64,000 nucleotides of DNA from Rhizobiales bacterium Y(2018) (GTDB taxonomy: Bacteria; Pseudomonadota; Alphaproteobacteria; Rhizobiales; Aestuariivirgaceae), in the NCBI GenBank assembly GCA_005502925.1, contig SCPD01000006.1:124001-188000 (forward strand), given 5' to 3'. This document shows positions 30,399 through 41,733 of the stretch, in pieces. The position numbers were made by a program, and so were the translations under genes. Numbering within the stretch: position 1 is the stretch's first letter; each line of letters opens with the position of its first letter. The notes beneath the pieces were generated by a model. That model made no database searches. It was not told the DNA's origin and saw only the letters and a program-made list of their open reading frames with translations.

Positions 30399-31685
30399 TC
30401 ATCCTCGGGCTTGCGCGAAGCCGCCGATCCACCAGGGTGATGAATCGATCGCCTCGCCGTTCTTCCGGAACTCAATATATAGTACGGGCCGGCCGTCTTG
30501 CAGCTGGTCACCCGTCAGCGTCCCCGGTGCGGCGCTTTTTCCCATTATTCCTACAGGCTCTCCGGCTCGCAGAAACTGTCCCTGCTCGGCCGTAATCTCA
30601 CCCAAGCCTGCGAGCAGAACATGATAGCCGCCGCCGGTGTTCAAGATCAAGAGTTGGCCATAAGAGCGGAAGGGACCGGCAAATTCCACATGGCCGTCGG
30701 TCGGGGTGATGACCTGAGCATCGGCCCTGGTCGCGACGAATATGCCTCGCGTGGTTCCACCGAAGCCGTCATTCGCGCCATAGACTTTGAGGATCTGGCC
30801 CTGGGCCGGATATTGCAGGCTCGCCTTGATGTCGGCGAAGGCCATGCGCGGCTGGAGCTTCTTGGCGGCGTCGATGCGGGCCTGGGCCTCTGCCTTGGCC
30901 TTGAGCTCGGCCGCCGTCTTGGCCTCGGCCTCGGCCCTGGCCTTTTCGGCCGCCTCGGCCTTGAGCCTCTCCTCCTCCAGGGTGGCGAGGAGCTGCTTCA
31001 TGTCCTTGGCCTTCGCGGCGAGTTCGCGGGCGCGCTGCTTTTCGGCCTTGAGCCGTTCATTGGTGTCGGCGAGCAGTGATTTCTTGCGGGCCTGAAGGTC
31101 GGTCATCTCCCGGCGCGACGACAGGAGCCGGGTGACATGGTCCTTGAGGCTCTCGCGCTCGCTCAGGGTCTGGGCCTGCAAGGTTTCGAGCCGCGCCAGC
31201 TGGGCGGAAAGGGCGGCCGCCTCCTGGCGCAGTTCCGGAACGATCGTCCCGAACATCATGGCGCTGCGCAAGGCGGAAAGGACGTCGGTCGGCTCGACAA
31301 CCAGAGGCGGCGGCGGATTGCGCTCGATGCGCTGGAGGCCGGCGAGCAGCCGGGAGATCTCCTCGCGCCGGGCGGCGAGGCCGGTATGGATCTTCAATTG
31401 TTCGGCATCGAGCTCCTGCAGGCGCTCCTCGGCGGCGAGGATGGCGGCCTCGCGCGACTGGATCTTCTCGGCGAGCGCGATCAGCTTCTGCGACAGCGCC
31501 GCCTGTTCCTGGACGATCGCCTCTCTTTCGGCGGCGATCTGCTGCTGGAGGCTCTTGGAGGCGTCGAGCTGCTGCTCGAGCGTGTTGAGATCATCCGCCG
31601 TCTGGGCCCAGGCGGTCGGCATCAAGGCGGCAAAAGCCGCCATGGCCGCCAGCATCGGGCGCAGTTTCAAGAGCGATGACGTCAT
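30399..31685 (-). CDS. EnvC-like murein hydrolase activator (degenerate M23/LytM domain)
   Basis: 428 residues. Signal peptide (MLAAMAAFAALMPTAWA), then about 240 residues of coiled coil rich in Glu, Ala, Gln and Leu, then a LytM-like domain. The zinc ligands of active M23 peptidases are missing: the first histidine motif reads GIFVATRAD and the last reads YIEFRKNG instead of HxH. This is the EnvC pattern, where the domain activates amidases during cell separation and is not itself a peptidase. It overlaps the ctpA region and follows rlmH, the usual Rhizobiales order. Confidence 0.9.
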   Translation of the reverse strand: MTSSLLKLRPMLAAMAAFAALMPTAWAQTADDLNTLEQQLDASKSLQQQIAAEREAIVQEQAALSQKLIALAEKIQSREAAILAAEERLQELDAEQLKIHTGLAARREEISRLLAGLQRIERNPPPPLVVEPTDVLSALRSAMMFGTIVPELRQEAAALSAQLARLETLQAQTLSERESLKDHVTRLLSSRREMTDLQARKKSLLADTNERLKAEKQRARELAAKAKDMKQLLATLEEERLKAEAAEKARAEAEAKTAAELKAKAEAQARIDAAKKLQPRMAFADIKASLQYPAQGQILKVYGANDGFGGTTRGIFVATRADAQVITPTDGHVEFAGPFRSYGQLLILNTGGGYHVLLAGLGEITAEQGQFLRAGEPVGIMGKSAAPGTLTGDQLQDGRPVLYIEFRKNGEAIDSSPWWIGGFAQARG

Positions 31686-31763
31686 AGGGCGGGCAAGCTA
31701 TCCAGGTGAAATGTCCAAAGTAGGGCTTCCGTAAGGCAATGCTTATCCGCCCGCATCCGGACT

Positions 31764-32246
31764 TCAAATACGGTGATAGGGATGTTTCACTAAAATGGTG
31801 ACCGCCCGGTAAATCTGCTCGGCCAGCATGACCCGGGCGAGCCGGTGCGGCCATGTCATGGTTCCAAGCGACAGGAGAAGACCAGCTTTCTTGCGCAAGT
31901 CCGGCCCATGCCCATCCGGTCCGCCGATGAGAAAAGCCAGTGAAGACGTGCCCTGATCGAGATGGCGCTGGAACAATTTGGCGAATTCGTCGCTGGTGAT
32001 CGATCTGCCACGCTCGTCGAGGACGACGGTGAAAGCAGAGTCAGGGACGGCGTCGGTGAGGAGGGCGGCTTCGGCCGCCATGCGGCCCGGCGCATCGGCG
32101 AGCTTCGATTCGGCGAAGTCGCGGACGGCGATATCTGTTATCCCGCAGGAGCGGCCGAGGCCGCGGGCCCGCTTGGCATAGTCGTCGAACAATTCCAGCT
32201 CAGGGCCGGCCTTGAGCCGGCCTATCGCAAGAATGGCGAGCTTCAC
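31764..32246 (-). CDS. rlmH: 23S rRNA (pseudouridine1915-N3)-methyltransferase
   Basis: 160 residues, a SPOUT methyltransferase of the expected size. The SAM-binding knot includes FLIGGPDGHG (106-115), LAEQIYRA (141-148) and the C-terminal KHPYHR. It methylates a pseudouridine in helix 69 of 23S rRNA. The start codon is GTG at 32246, 49 nt after rsfS. Confidence 0.95.
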   Translation of the reverse strand: MKLAILAIGRLKAGPELELFDDYAKRARGLGRSCGITDIAVRDFAESKLADAPGRMAAEAALLTDAVPDSAFTVVLDERGRSITSDEFAKLFQRHLDQGTSSLAFLIGGPDGHGPDLRKKAGLLLSLGTMTWPHRLARVMLAEQIYRAVTILVKHPYHRI

Positions 32247-32295
32247 TCTAAGATGCCTGGCGAACGAGCGAGCTCACAACGGGTCCGATGTGGTC

Positions 32296-32730
32296 TCAGA
32301 CCGCGACGCGTTCGTCGGGCGCGTGATCCGACCAGAGCTTCTCGAGATTGTAGAAGCTTCTGACTTCCGGCCGGAAAATATGCACGACTATGTCGCCGGC
32401 ATCGACCAGGACCCAATCGGCATGCGGCAGGCCCTCGACGCGGAGGTCCTTGTGGCCCTCGCCCTTGAGCTTCTCGACCAGCTGGTCGGCGATGGCGCCG
32501 ACATGGCGGTTCGAGCGCCCGGAGGCGACGATCATACCGTCGGCGATGACGGCCTTGCCATTGAGATCGATGGTGACGATGTCCTCGGCCTTGGCATCTT
32601 CGAGATGGCTGAGGATGGAGGTGAGGAGCGGGTTCTTCGTCTTGCGCTTCGGCGCAGACTTCACCGCTACGGCGCGCTTAGGCGCGCCGGTTTTCTGTCT
32701 TGGCGCTGTCAGTTGGGATGTCCTCTTCAA
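32296..32730 (-). CDS. rsfS: ribosome silencing factor
   Basis: About 144 residues. RsfS/DUF143 core: DIVTIDL, DGMIVASGRSNRHVGAIAD, WVLVDAGDIVVHIF and FYNLEKLW. It binds ribosomal protein L14 and blocks subunit joining. The N-terminal 33 residues are basic and atypical. The TTG at 32730 is the earliest possible start, since a stop lies four codons upstream, but it has no obvious ribosome-binding site. A GTG at 32664 would remove most of the basic extension, so the start is uncertain. It follows nadD, as usual. Confidence 0.9.
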   Translation of the reverse strand: MKRTSQLTAPRQKTGAPKRAVAVKSAPKRKTKNPLLTSILSHLEDAKAEDIVTIDLNGKAVIADGMIVASGRSNRHVGAIADQLVEKLKGEGHKDLRVEGLPHADWVLVDAGDIVVHIFRPEVRSFYNLEKLWSDHAPDERVAV

Positions 32731-32825
32731 TAAGGCAGTGCTTCATAAGAGACTGCGTCAGTATCCTTCAGGGATCACGACACCCTAAGAATAGGTGTAG
32801 GAACGATTCTATTCAAGCGCCTCGC

Positions 32826-33449
32826 TCATGACGCGGTCATGACGATTTGTTTCCGTTTCCTGGCGCGTTCACGGATCGCCGTGGAACTTTCCGACCGCAG
32901 CGGCATAGGAATAAAACACCAAGCCGGGGGCGGCGCGCCGGGAAGCTCGCGGGCTTCTTCGGTGGCGATCCGCCGGCTCTCATAGCGCAGCGCCGCCGGG
33001 CTCTCCAGCGCCCGCATGGCAAAGCCGGGACGTGCCAGAATGGCAAGTGGAATGGCCTCCGGAATATCGGTCCAGTCGTTCCAATGGTGCAGATTGGCGA
33101 AGCTGTCGGCGCCCATGATCCAGACGAAGCGGCCGCGCTTCAGCACCGGCGCCAGAGCGGTGAGCGTCGCCGCGGTGGTGCGGGTGCGGAGCTGCTCCTC
33201 GAGATCGGTGACGACGAAACGCGGATGGCGGGCCACCAGCCGGGTGATCTTGAGACGTTCGTCATAGTCGCGATAGTCGCCCGCATCCTTCAGCGGATTT
33301 TGCGGCGAGACCAGCCACCAGACCCAGTCGAGCGCCAGGCGCTTCAGCGCATAAAGCGCCACGGCGCGATGGCCGCTATGGGCCGGGTTGAAAGACCCGC
33401 CGAAAAGCCCGATGCGCTGGCCGGCGCCGAAGGGAGGGGGAACGATCAC
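32826..33449 (-). CDS. nadD: nicotinate-nucleotide adenylyltransferase
   Basis: 207 residues. Nucleotidyl-transferase motifs GGSFNPAHSGH (17-27), WIMGADSFANLHHW and SSTAIRER near the C-terminus. It makes deamido-NAD+ in NAD biosynthesis. It starts with GTG at 33449, 7 nt after the proA stop. Confidence 0.95.
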   Translation of the reverse strand: MIVPPPFGAGQRIGLFGGSFNPAHSGHRAVALYALKRLALDWVWWLVSPQNPLKDAGDYRDYDERLKITRLVARHPRFVVTDLEEQLRTRTTAATLTALAPVLKRGRFVWIMGADSFANLHHWNDWTDIPEAIPLAILARPGFAMRALESPAALRYESRRIATEEARELPGAPPPAWCFIPMPLRSESSTAIRERARKRKQIVMTAS

Positions 33450-33456
33450 GCAGCGC

Positions 33457-34733
33457 TCACGGGCGGATCTGCCCCGTGCCCGACACCTGATATTTGAAGG
33501 TGGTCAGCTGCTCGAGGCCGACCGGGCCTCTGGCATGCAATCTCCCGGTGGCAATGCCGATCTCGGCGCCGAAGCCGAATTCGCCGCCATCGGCGAATTG
33601 CGTCGAGGCATTGTGCAAGGTGATGGCGCTGTCGACCTCGGTGAGGAAGCGGCGCGCCGCTGCCTCGTCGGCGGTGATGATCGCATCGGTATGCTGCGAG
33701 CCATAGCGGGCGATATGATCCATCGCCGCGTCGAGACCGGCGACCACCTTCATCGAGACGATGGCGTCGAGATATTCGGTCGACCAGTCCTCCTCGCTCG
33801 CCTTTGTGACGCGTGGATCGGCGGCCTGTGTCTCGGCGCAACCTCTCACCTCGCAACCGGCATCGGCGAGCGTGGCGATGAGCGGCTTCAGATGCGTCGC
33901 CGCCACGGCGCGGTCGACGAGAATAGTCTCGGCGGCGCCGCAAATGCCGGTGCGCCGCATCTTGGCGTTGCGGACGATCTGCTTTGCCATGTCGAGCTCG
34001 GCGGCCTTGTCGACATAGACATGGCAGATGCCTTCGAGATGACTGAAGACCGGTACGCGGGCTTCCTGCTGCACCCGCGCCACAAGGTTCTTGCCGCCGC
34101 GCGGCACGATGAGATCGACGGTGCCGTCGAGGCCCGACAGCAACAGGCCGACGGCGTCGCGGTCCATGGTCGGCACCATCTGGATCGCCTCTTTCGGCAG
34201 GCCAGCCTCGGCGAGTCCACGCTGCAATGCCGTCACGATGGCGGCAGAGGAGCGATAGCTGTCCGAGCCGCCGCGCAGAATGGCGGCATTGCCCGATTTC
34301 ATGGCAAGCGCGCCGGCATCGGCGGTCACATTGGGCCGGCTTTCATAGATGATGCCGATGACGCCGATCGGCACGCGCACCCGGGCGATCCTCAGGCCGT
34401 TGGGCCTGGTCCAGCTCTCAGTGACATGACCCACCGGATCGGGCAGCGCGGCGATTTCATCGAGACCCCTGGCCATGGCCTCGATGCGTTCGGGCGTCAG
34501 CGTCAGGCGGTCGACGGAGGAAGATTTGAGATCCTTGGTTCTAGCCGCCTCGAGATCGGCGGCGTTTTCGCGCGCGATGAGTGCGGCATCGGCGCGGATC
34601 GCTTGCGCCATGTGGCCCAGCGCCTTGTTCTTGGTCTCCGACGAAGCGAGCGCCAGCTGGCGGGCGGCGCGGCCGGCGGCCTTGCCCATGGCGAGCAGGG
34701 CTGCCTTGGTGTCGGAGGCAGATTCGATCTTGT

Positions 34734-34737
<4 letters not shown>
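33457..34737 (-). CDS. proA: glutamate-5-semialdehyde dehydrogenase (gamma-glutamyl phosphate reductase)
   Basis: 426 residues. Aldehyde-dehydrogenase-fold enzyme for the second step of proline synthesis. The catalytic cysteine lies in [12 protein letters not shown]; the family segments [20 protein letters not shown] and [11 protein letters not shown] are present. Its ATG overlaps the proB stop by 4 nt, coupling the two proline enzymes. Confidence 0.97.
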
Positions 34738-36913
<2,176 letters not shown>

Positions 36914-37086
36914 CTAACTCTGTAAGTCCCAATTGTGGCAAATGTCCTTACGTAATTTGCCCGCAAATGGCACAGAAAGCTCCTCATTCTCGACACATCC
37001 GGCAGGCTCTTAGCACCCTTCATTGCTGAGTGTGACAGGGACAGTACACCAGCAAGGGGACATCTAAAAAGACGAGGGATTCCTGA

Positions 37087-37797
37087 ATGAAGTCTGTTTT
37101 TGCGTTGATTCCGGCTGCTTTCCTGGCCGGTACCGTCCTTGCCGCGCCCGCTTACGCCAATAAAAGCGGAGATCCGGGCGCCCATGCCGAGCGCGTCAGC
37201 GCTCAAAAGAAGCATTTCAAGTCGCTGACGGGGAAGAAGCCCGGCAAGTTCCGCAAGGCGGCAACGCTCAAGACCCGCAAGAAGGTGGCCGCCAAGACGG
37301 CGCGCAAGGCCGCCGCGGCCAAGACCCCCAAATTCTCGCAGACCAGCCTGACCAAGAAGATCAAGCCGAAGCGCCAGGTGACGGCGATGAAGATGTCGGG
37401 CACGAAGATGAACATGTCCGACCAGGCGCTCAACATCAGCGGCGCCAGCGACATGCGCGTCGCCCAGATCATCCGCGACATGGCGCCGTCCTATGGCGTG
37501 CCGACCTGGTTCGCCTTGCGCATCGCCAATGTCGAATCCGGTTACAACCCTTACGCCCGCGGCCGCGCCGGCGAGATCGGTGTCTATCAGCTCAAATGCC
37601 AGACGGCTAAGGGCATGGGTTTCGCGGGCAGCTGCTCGCAGCTCACCGACGCGCGCACCAATGTGCGCTGGGGCCTGCAGCATCTCTCGCTCGCCATCCA
37701 GTCGTCGGGCGGCAATCTGAGGCTCGCCGCGTCGAAGCATAATGGCGGTCTCGGCCGCAAGTCCCTGGTGCACAGCTACGTCGCCAAGGTGTTTTGA
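37087..37797 (+). CDS. exported lytic transglycosylase (SLT domain)
   Basis: 236 residues. Signal peptide to about residue 24 (PAYA). A long lysine-rich basic linker (about 40-100) could bind the wall or DNA. A C-terminal SLT domain has the catalytic Glu150 in ANVESGYNPYARG, then GVYQLKCQTAKGMGF and HNGGLG. The usual GLMQ after the catalytic motif reads GVYQL. It cleaves the glycan strands of peptidoglycan. It is transcribed divergently from obgE, with its own terminator. Confidence 0.88.
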   Translation: MKSVFALIPAAFLAGTVLAAPAYANKSGDPGAHAERVSAQKKHFKSLTGKKPGKFRKAATLKTRKKVAAKTARKAAAAKTPKFSQTSLTKKIKPKRQVTAMKMSGTKMNMSDQALNISGASDMRVAQIIRDMAPSYGVPTWFALRIANVESGYNPYARGRAGEIGVYQLKCQTAKGMGFAGSCSQLTDARTNVRWGLQHLSLAIQSSGGNLRLAASKHNGGLGRKSLVHSYVAKVF

Positions 37798-37800
37798 TCT

Positions 37801-37844
37801 GCTAGAACGCCGGACGCTGTCCGGCACTCTAGCCTTTTGTTTTT
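37801..37844 (+). terminator. rho-independent terminator after transglycosylase gene
   Basis: Stem GCTAGA-AC-GCCGGA / TCCGGC-AC-TCTAGC with a 2x2 internal mismatch and a 5-nt loop, followed by CTTTTGTTTTT. Confidence 0.8.
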
Positions 37845-37901
37845 GCGCATCGGCTTCTCCGAAAACCGCATACGCTTTTCGGGCCGATGCTTCAGAACGC
37901 C

Positions 37902-38447
37902 TCATCGCGCCAGACTTTCCCAGCGCTCGCGCGTGAGCACGAAACGATGGCCCGGCACTTTTGCTTTGAGCACCAGCGAGTCGATCTCATGCTGACCGCT
38001 GTGCTCGAAGCCGGCCTTCTCCAGAACCCGGCGCGAGGCCAGATTCTGCAAGCGGCAGCCTGAAAGCAGGCGCTCATGCCGCGCCACCGTGAAGGCATGT
38101 GCGATCACCGCCTTCACCGCCTCGCTCATATAACCTTTGCCCCAATAGGGCTCGCCCAGCCAATAGCCGAGCTCCGGGTGCTCGCCGTCGCGGCGCTCAT
38201 AGCTGCACACGCCGATGAAGGTCTGGGCTTCGTCTCTGAGACAGAGAACGAAGATCGTGTGGCCTTCGGGCTGCTCTTTGACCCAATCGATGAACTGATG
38301 CGCATGCTCGATGCTGTAGGGATAGGGCAGGCGCGCCAGCATCACGGCAACCTTGTAGTTGTCGGCGAGCGTCGCGATGGCTTCCGCGTCGCTCGCCGCG
38401 ACAGGCCGTAAGATGAGACGCTCGGTGGTAATCAGAAAATCGGTCAT
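37902..38447 (-). CDS. GNAT family acetyltransferase (RimJ/RimL type)
   Basis: 181 residues from ATG 38447, preceded by GGACG. It has the N-terminal TTERLILRPV motif, the acetyl-CoA loop region ELGYWLGEPYWGKGYMSEAV, and C-terminal SRRVLEKAGFEHSG. Family members acetylate N-termini of ribosomal proteins or small molecules. A GNAT gene between rpmA and obgE is common in Rhizobiales. The substrate is unknown. Confidence 0.88.
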   Translation of the reverse strand: MTDFLITTERLILRPVAASDAEAIATLADNYKVAVMLARLPYPYSIEHAHQFIDWVKEQPEGHTIFVLCLRDEAQTFIGVCSYERRDGEHPELGYWLGEPYWGKGYMSEAVKAVIAHAFTVARHERLLSGCRLQNLASRRVLEKAGFEHSGQHEIDSLVLKAKVPGHRFVLTRERWESLAR

Positions 38448-38460
38448 GGGTTTCGTCCAA

Positions 38461-38492
38461 ACAAAAAGGGGAGATGGTCTGCCCATCTCCCC
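38461..38492 (-). terminator. rho-independent terminator after rpmA
   Basis: 10-bp perfect stem GGGGAGATGG/CCATCTCCCC (38468-38477 with 38483-38492) and a 5-nt loop. The A run at 38463-38467 gives a T tail on the minus strand, so it ends the rplU-rpmA transcript just before the GNAT gene start. Confidence 0.85.
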
Positions 38493-38562
38493 GTTTGTCG
38501 AATGTCGAAACACTTTCATTCGCACCGGTTCGATGAGCCCGGTGGAACGATATGATCCACCG

Positions 38563-38829
38563 TTATTCTGCGGCCTTCGGCGGGATCACGGACACGAGCT
38601 GCTTGTTGTCCTTGCTGGCGCGGAAGTTCACCGTGCCGGCTACGACGGCGTAGATCGTGTGGTCGCGGCCGATGCCGACGCCCGTGCCCGGATGCCACTT
38701 CGTTCCGCGTTGGCGGATGATGATGTTGCCCGGGATGACGGCTTCGCCACCGAAATGCTTGACGCCGAGACGACGGCCGGCCGTATCGCGCCCGTTGCGG
38801 GATGAACCGCCTGCTTTTTTGTGAGCCAT
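38563..38829 (-). CDS. rpmA: 50S ribosomal protein L27
   Basis: 88 residues, normal size. The glycine- and lysine-rich N-terminus [15 protein letters not shown] that reaches the peptidyl-transferase centre is present, as are [10 protein letters not shown] and [12 protein letters not shown]. It follows rplU after 18 nt. Confidence 0.97.
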   Translation of the reverse strand: MAHKKAGGSSRNGRDTAGRRLGVKHFGGEAVIPGNIIIRQRGTKWHPGTGVGIGRDHTIYAVVAGTVNFRASKDNKQLVSVIPPKAAE

Positions 38830-38847
38830 GGGGTGGTGCTCCTTACC

Positions 38848-39522
38848 TTATTCTTTGCTCTTGGTCGCCTTGGCCTTCTCGGCCTTGGCTTCCTTGTCGA
38901 CCTTGGCGCGCGGCGGCTTGCCGGCGGCGAGTTCCTTGGCCTGCTCGATCCATTCCTCGCGGGCGATGCGGCCCGTCGACTTGATCTCGGTCTCGATCTT
39001 CTCGATCTCGTCGCCGGTCAGGTTGGCGATCTGGGCATAGGTCGTGTAGCCCAGGTCGGTCAGGGATTTGAGGATCTTGGGGCCGACGCCGCCGATGAGG
39101 GAGAGATCGTCAGCCGCCTTCTTATCGCCCACGGGGGCGGCGAGGGGAGCGGCTTCAACCTTCTTCTCGGCCTTGGCGGGCTTCGCGGCCTGCTTCGCCG
39201 GCTTGGCGCCGCCGGTCAGGATCTCGGTGATCTTCACCGAGGTCAGGTCCTGGCGGTGGCCGTTCTTGCGGCGGAAATGCTTGCGGCGATGCTTTTTGAA
39301 GATGATGACCTTGGGGCCACGCACCTGGCCGATGATCTCGGCGGCGACGGTGGCGCCGGCCACGAAGGGCGCGCCCACATCGACAGTGCCGTCGGAGCCG
39401 ATCATCAGCACATCGGTGAATTCGATGATGTCGCCGGCTTCACCGGGAAGCTTTTCGATCTGGAGCTTGTCGTCGGCTGCAACGCGATACTGCTTGCCGC
39501 CGGTCTTGATGACTGCGTACAT
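38848..39522 (-). CDS. rplU: 50S ribosomal protein L21 with C-terminal helix-hairpin-helix extension
   Basis: 224 residues from ATG 39522. Residues 1-103 are a standard L21 (MYAVIKTGGKQYRV ... FKKHRRKHFRRKNGHRQ). After a lysine- and alanine-rich linker comes a helix-hairpin-helix domain (LSLIGGVGPKILKSLTDLGY, TYAQIANLT) and a basic tail. Such extended L21 proteins occur in Rhizobiales. First gene of rplU-rpmA. Confidence 0.95.
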   Translation of the reverse strand: MYAVIKTGGKQYRVAADDKLQIEKLPGEAGDIIEFTDVLMIGSDGTVDVGAPFVAGATVAAEIIGQVRGPKVIIFKKHRRKHFRRKNGHRQDLTSVKITEILTGGAKPAKQAAKPAKAEKKVEAAPLAAPVGDKKAADDLSLIGGVGPKILKSLTDLGYTTYAQIANLTGDEIEKIETEIKSTGRIAREEWIEQAKELAAGKPPRAKVDKEAKAEKAKATKSKE

Positions 39523-39604
39523 TTCTGTTCCTTTTCCCGCGCCCATCGGCGCCGCCAGATGGCGGACTTCGGTCGAATTTGGCCTGAGGCAGCGTTTTAG
39601 ATGC

Positions 39605-39620
39605 GGGGACAGAGGTCCCC
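39605..39620 (-). promoter_or_regulatory. hairpin in the rplU leader region
   Basis: GGGGAC-4 nt-GTCCCC lies about 85 nt upstream of the rplU start. It may be part of the 5' leader, where ribosomal protein operons are sometimes autoregulated. There is no direct evidence of function. Confidence 0.3.
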
Positions 39621-39745
39621 ACAGGTCGGCGCGGTTCTAGCCAGGGGGAAATATAATGTCAAGGAAATCGCAGTCCGGGGTTGCCCGGCGGGAATTCATT
39701 CGCTATCTAGCCCCCGCCGCTTAAAAAAGCGCCTCGTTTCTTTGC

Positions 39746-39835
39746 GGAGAGGTGGCTGAGCGGTTGAAAGCACCGCACTCGAAATGCGGCATACGGGCAA
39801 CTGTATCGGGGGTTCGAATCCCTCCCTCTCCGCCA
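39746..39835 (+). tRNA. tRNA-Ser (anticodon CGA)
   Basis: 90 nt with encoded CCA. The acceptor GGAGAGG pairs with CCTCTCC. The D arm is TGGCTGAGCGG, the anticodon loop CTCGAAA gives CGA, a long class II variable arm follows (about GCATACGGGCAACTGTAT), and the T arm contains GGTTCGAATCC. It decodes UCG. Confidence 0.96.
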
Positions 39836-39856
39836 TAAATCTTTGATTTAGTTGTA

Positions 39857-41551
39857 TTATTCTGGTGCGCTGCAGCACTGTGCGGACACCTGCGGGCTCG
39901 CCCGGCACAGGCATGACGAGCGGATCGGTATATCGGCCTTGGCGAAGGCGGCGGCAAGCGCGGCCTGCAGCACGGGAAGCTCGGCGGTATCGCCGCGCAG
40001 TTTCAGGCATTCGACCAGGCCATGCAGCGCCCAGACATTATCGGGATGCTGGGTGCAGCGCTGGACCTTGCCGGAGAGGCCCAGATCGTCGCGATAGACC
40101 GCCTCGGCCTCCTCGCAATGGCCCTGGTCGAGAAGCAATGCCGCCAGAGCGTGGCGCGGCGGGTGCATCCAGGCCCAGGGCTCGGTGTAGGAGAGGTTGT
40201 CGTCGAACTCCACCGCCTGGCGCAAATGACCATAGGCTTCCGCGTGCCGGCCCCGATGAAAAGCTAGCTCGCCGTCGAGCAGGGCGGCGCCCACCGCGAG
40301 CGAGGCGCGCGTCGGGTTGCTCAGAAAACGCCGTTCGGCGGGAATGAGCGCGAGACGCCGGTGAAAGCTTTCGCGTTCCCGTTCCGCCTCGGCAAACTCT
40401 CTCAGCGTCGCATGGGCGACACCTTTCGCATAATGCTGCAGGATCGAGGTCAGCATATAAAGCTCGGGCTCCTCGATCATCGGTTCGGCGATGATGTCGT
40501 GCCAGCGGCCGAAGCGGACCAGCACATGCGATTTCATCGCGTGATAGCCTTCCACCGTCTGGGTGAATTTCGGCCGGTCGGCCAGGCTCACGACATCGCG
40601 CGTCACCAGGCTCTGCACCTTATTCGCAGCCCATAGCGCCGGCTTGTACTGGCCAAGGAACATGCAGGTGAACATCATCAGATGCAGGTCATGGCAGCAG
40701 CCCAGCAGATAGTAGGTGGGCTCACTTGCATAGCTGAGATATTTGTCATTGGCGCTGACCGCCTTTTCGCTGGCGAGCTTCGCTTTCTCATATTCGCCGC
40801 ACAGGACATAGATATGTCCCGGCATGTGATTCATGTGGCCGGCATCAGGGCACATTTCTCCCAGCCGGTCGGCCGAGCGTAGCGCGCGTTCCGGCATGGT
40901 CGACATTTCCAGCAAGTGAATATGCAGATGGAGAATCGCCGGATGCGGCGCATTGCCGGCCGCGTCGGCGAGGCTGATGGACCGTTCGCAGACTTCGAGG
41001 GCTTCGATCGCATCGGAGTTCGGGGCCGGCGCGCCGGTCTTGAGGTCCCACAGTTTCCGCACGTTACGCATCATCAACGCCTCGACGAACAGCGCCATGA
41101 CGTCGTGGTCGTCGGGAAAGTCGTGATAAACCCGCCGCATCTCGGCGGCGTAGGCATCATCCCACTGCTTGAATTCCAGCATCGTCACCCGGCGCGGCGC
41201 CTGGAAACGACACTCCAGCGCCTCGATCAATCGTCTTTCGACGGCGCTGGCGGAGTCCGCTTTGGCGCGCGCGAGCTGGACATGTTCGAAGCATCGCCTC
41301 GCGGTCCTCTCCGCCTCAGCCTCGCCGAGTTCTTTCCAGGTCAGGTTGTAGAAAGGCCCGGCCGCATAGGCTATGCCCCAATGGACAAAGGCGCAGTCCG
41401 GATCCGTCTCGAGCGCCTTCTCGAAACATTTGATGCCTTCGTCGTGATTGAAGCCGTAGCACCAGTTGAGGCCGATATCGAACCAGCGCTGTGTCTCCGG
41501 CGAACCCGTGGAGATGCGACGCCCATAAGTGCCAAGATTGAAGCGGTCCAT
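39857..41551 (-). CDS. tetratricopeptide repeat protein
   Basis: 564 residues from ATG 41551 (MDRFNLGTYG); longer upstream readings add unrelated sequence. It has helical TPR-type repeats without a signal peptide or membrane helix. Conserved-looking blocks include WFDIGLNWCYGFNHDEG near the N-terminus and AGHMNHMPGHIYVLCGEYEKA in the middle. These are seen in a widespread but uncharacterised TPR family. TPR proteins mediate protein-protein contacts; the partner is unknown. It converges with tRNA-Ser at a distance of 21 nt. Confidence 0.8.
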   Translation of the reverse strand: MDRFNLGTYGRRISTGSPETQRWFDIGLNWCYGFNHDEGIKCFEKALETDPDCAFVHWGIAYAAGPFYNLTWKELGEAEAERTARRCFEHVQLARAKADSASAVERRLIEALECRFQAPRRVTMLEFKQWDDAYAAEMRRVYHDFPDDHDVMALFVEALMMRNVRKLWDLKTGAPAPNSDAIEALEVCERSISLADAAGNAPHPAILHLHIHLLEMSTMPERALRSADRLGEMCPDAGHMNHMPGHIYVLCGEYEKAKLASEKAVSANDKYLSYASEPTYYLLGCCHDLHLMMFTCMFLGQYKPALWAANKVQSLVTRDVVSLADRPKFTQTVEGYHAMKSHVLVRFGRWHDIIAEPMIEEPELYMLTSILQHYAKGVAHATLREFAEAERERESFHRRLALIPAERRFLSNPTRASLAVGAALLDGELAFHRGRHAEAYGHLRQAVEFDDNLSYTEPWAWMHPPRHALAALLLDQGHCEEAEAVYRDDLGLSGKVQRCTQHPDNVWALHGLVECLKLRGDTAELPVLQAALAAAFAKADIPIRSSCLCRASPQVSAQCCSAPE

Positions 41552-41696
41552 GTCTTCATCCGCGATTGCCCATAGCCGGCGAGTTTTACCTCGCAAGCAC
41601 CTTATCATCCTTGATCGCGGTGTGCAGGATGCCGTTGACCCCAGAACGCTGGATGCTCTTGAAGCATTCACGGGGCGGGTCCATTCCCGAGGGAGC

Positions 41697-41722
41697 ACCC
41701 GCCGTGCGATGGCACGGCGGGT
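41697..41722. terminator. terminator-like hairpin after DUF1254 gene
   Basis: A perfect 11-bp stem ACCCGCCGTGC/GCACGGCGGGT with a GATG loop, 11 bp past the DUF1254 stop. No good T tail follows on the minus strand, so termination is likely but unproven. Confidence 0.5.
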
Positions 41723-41733
41723 TTGACGCGTAT

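Noticed and set aside
39746-39835. tRNA-Ser as an integration site with a duplicated 3' end
   Set aside because: No second copy of the tRNA 3' segment and no integrase gene were seen to the right, so no attachment sites are annotated.
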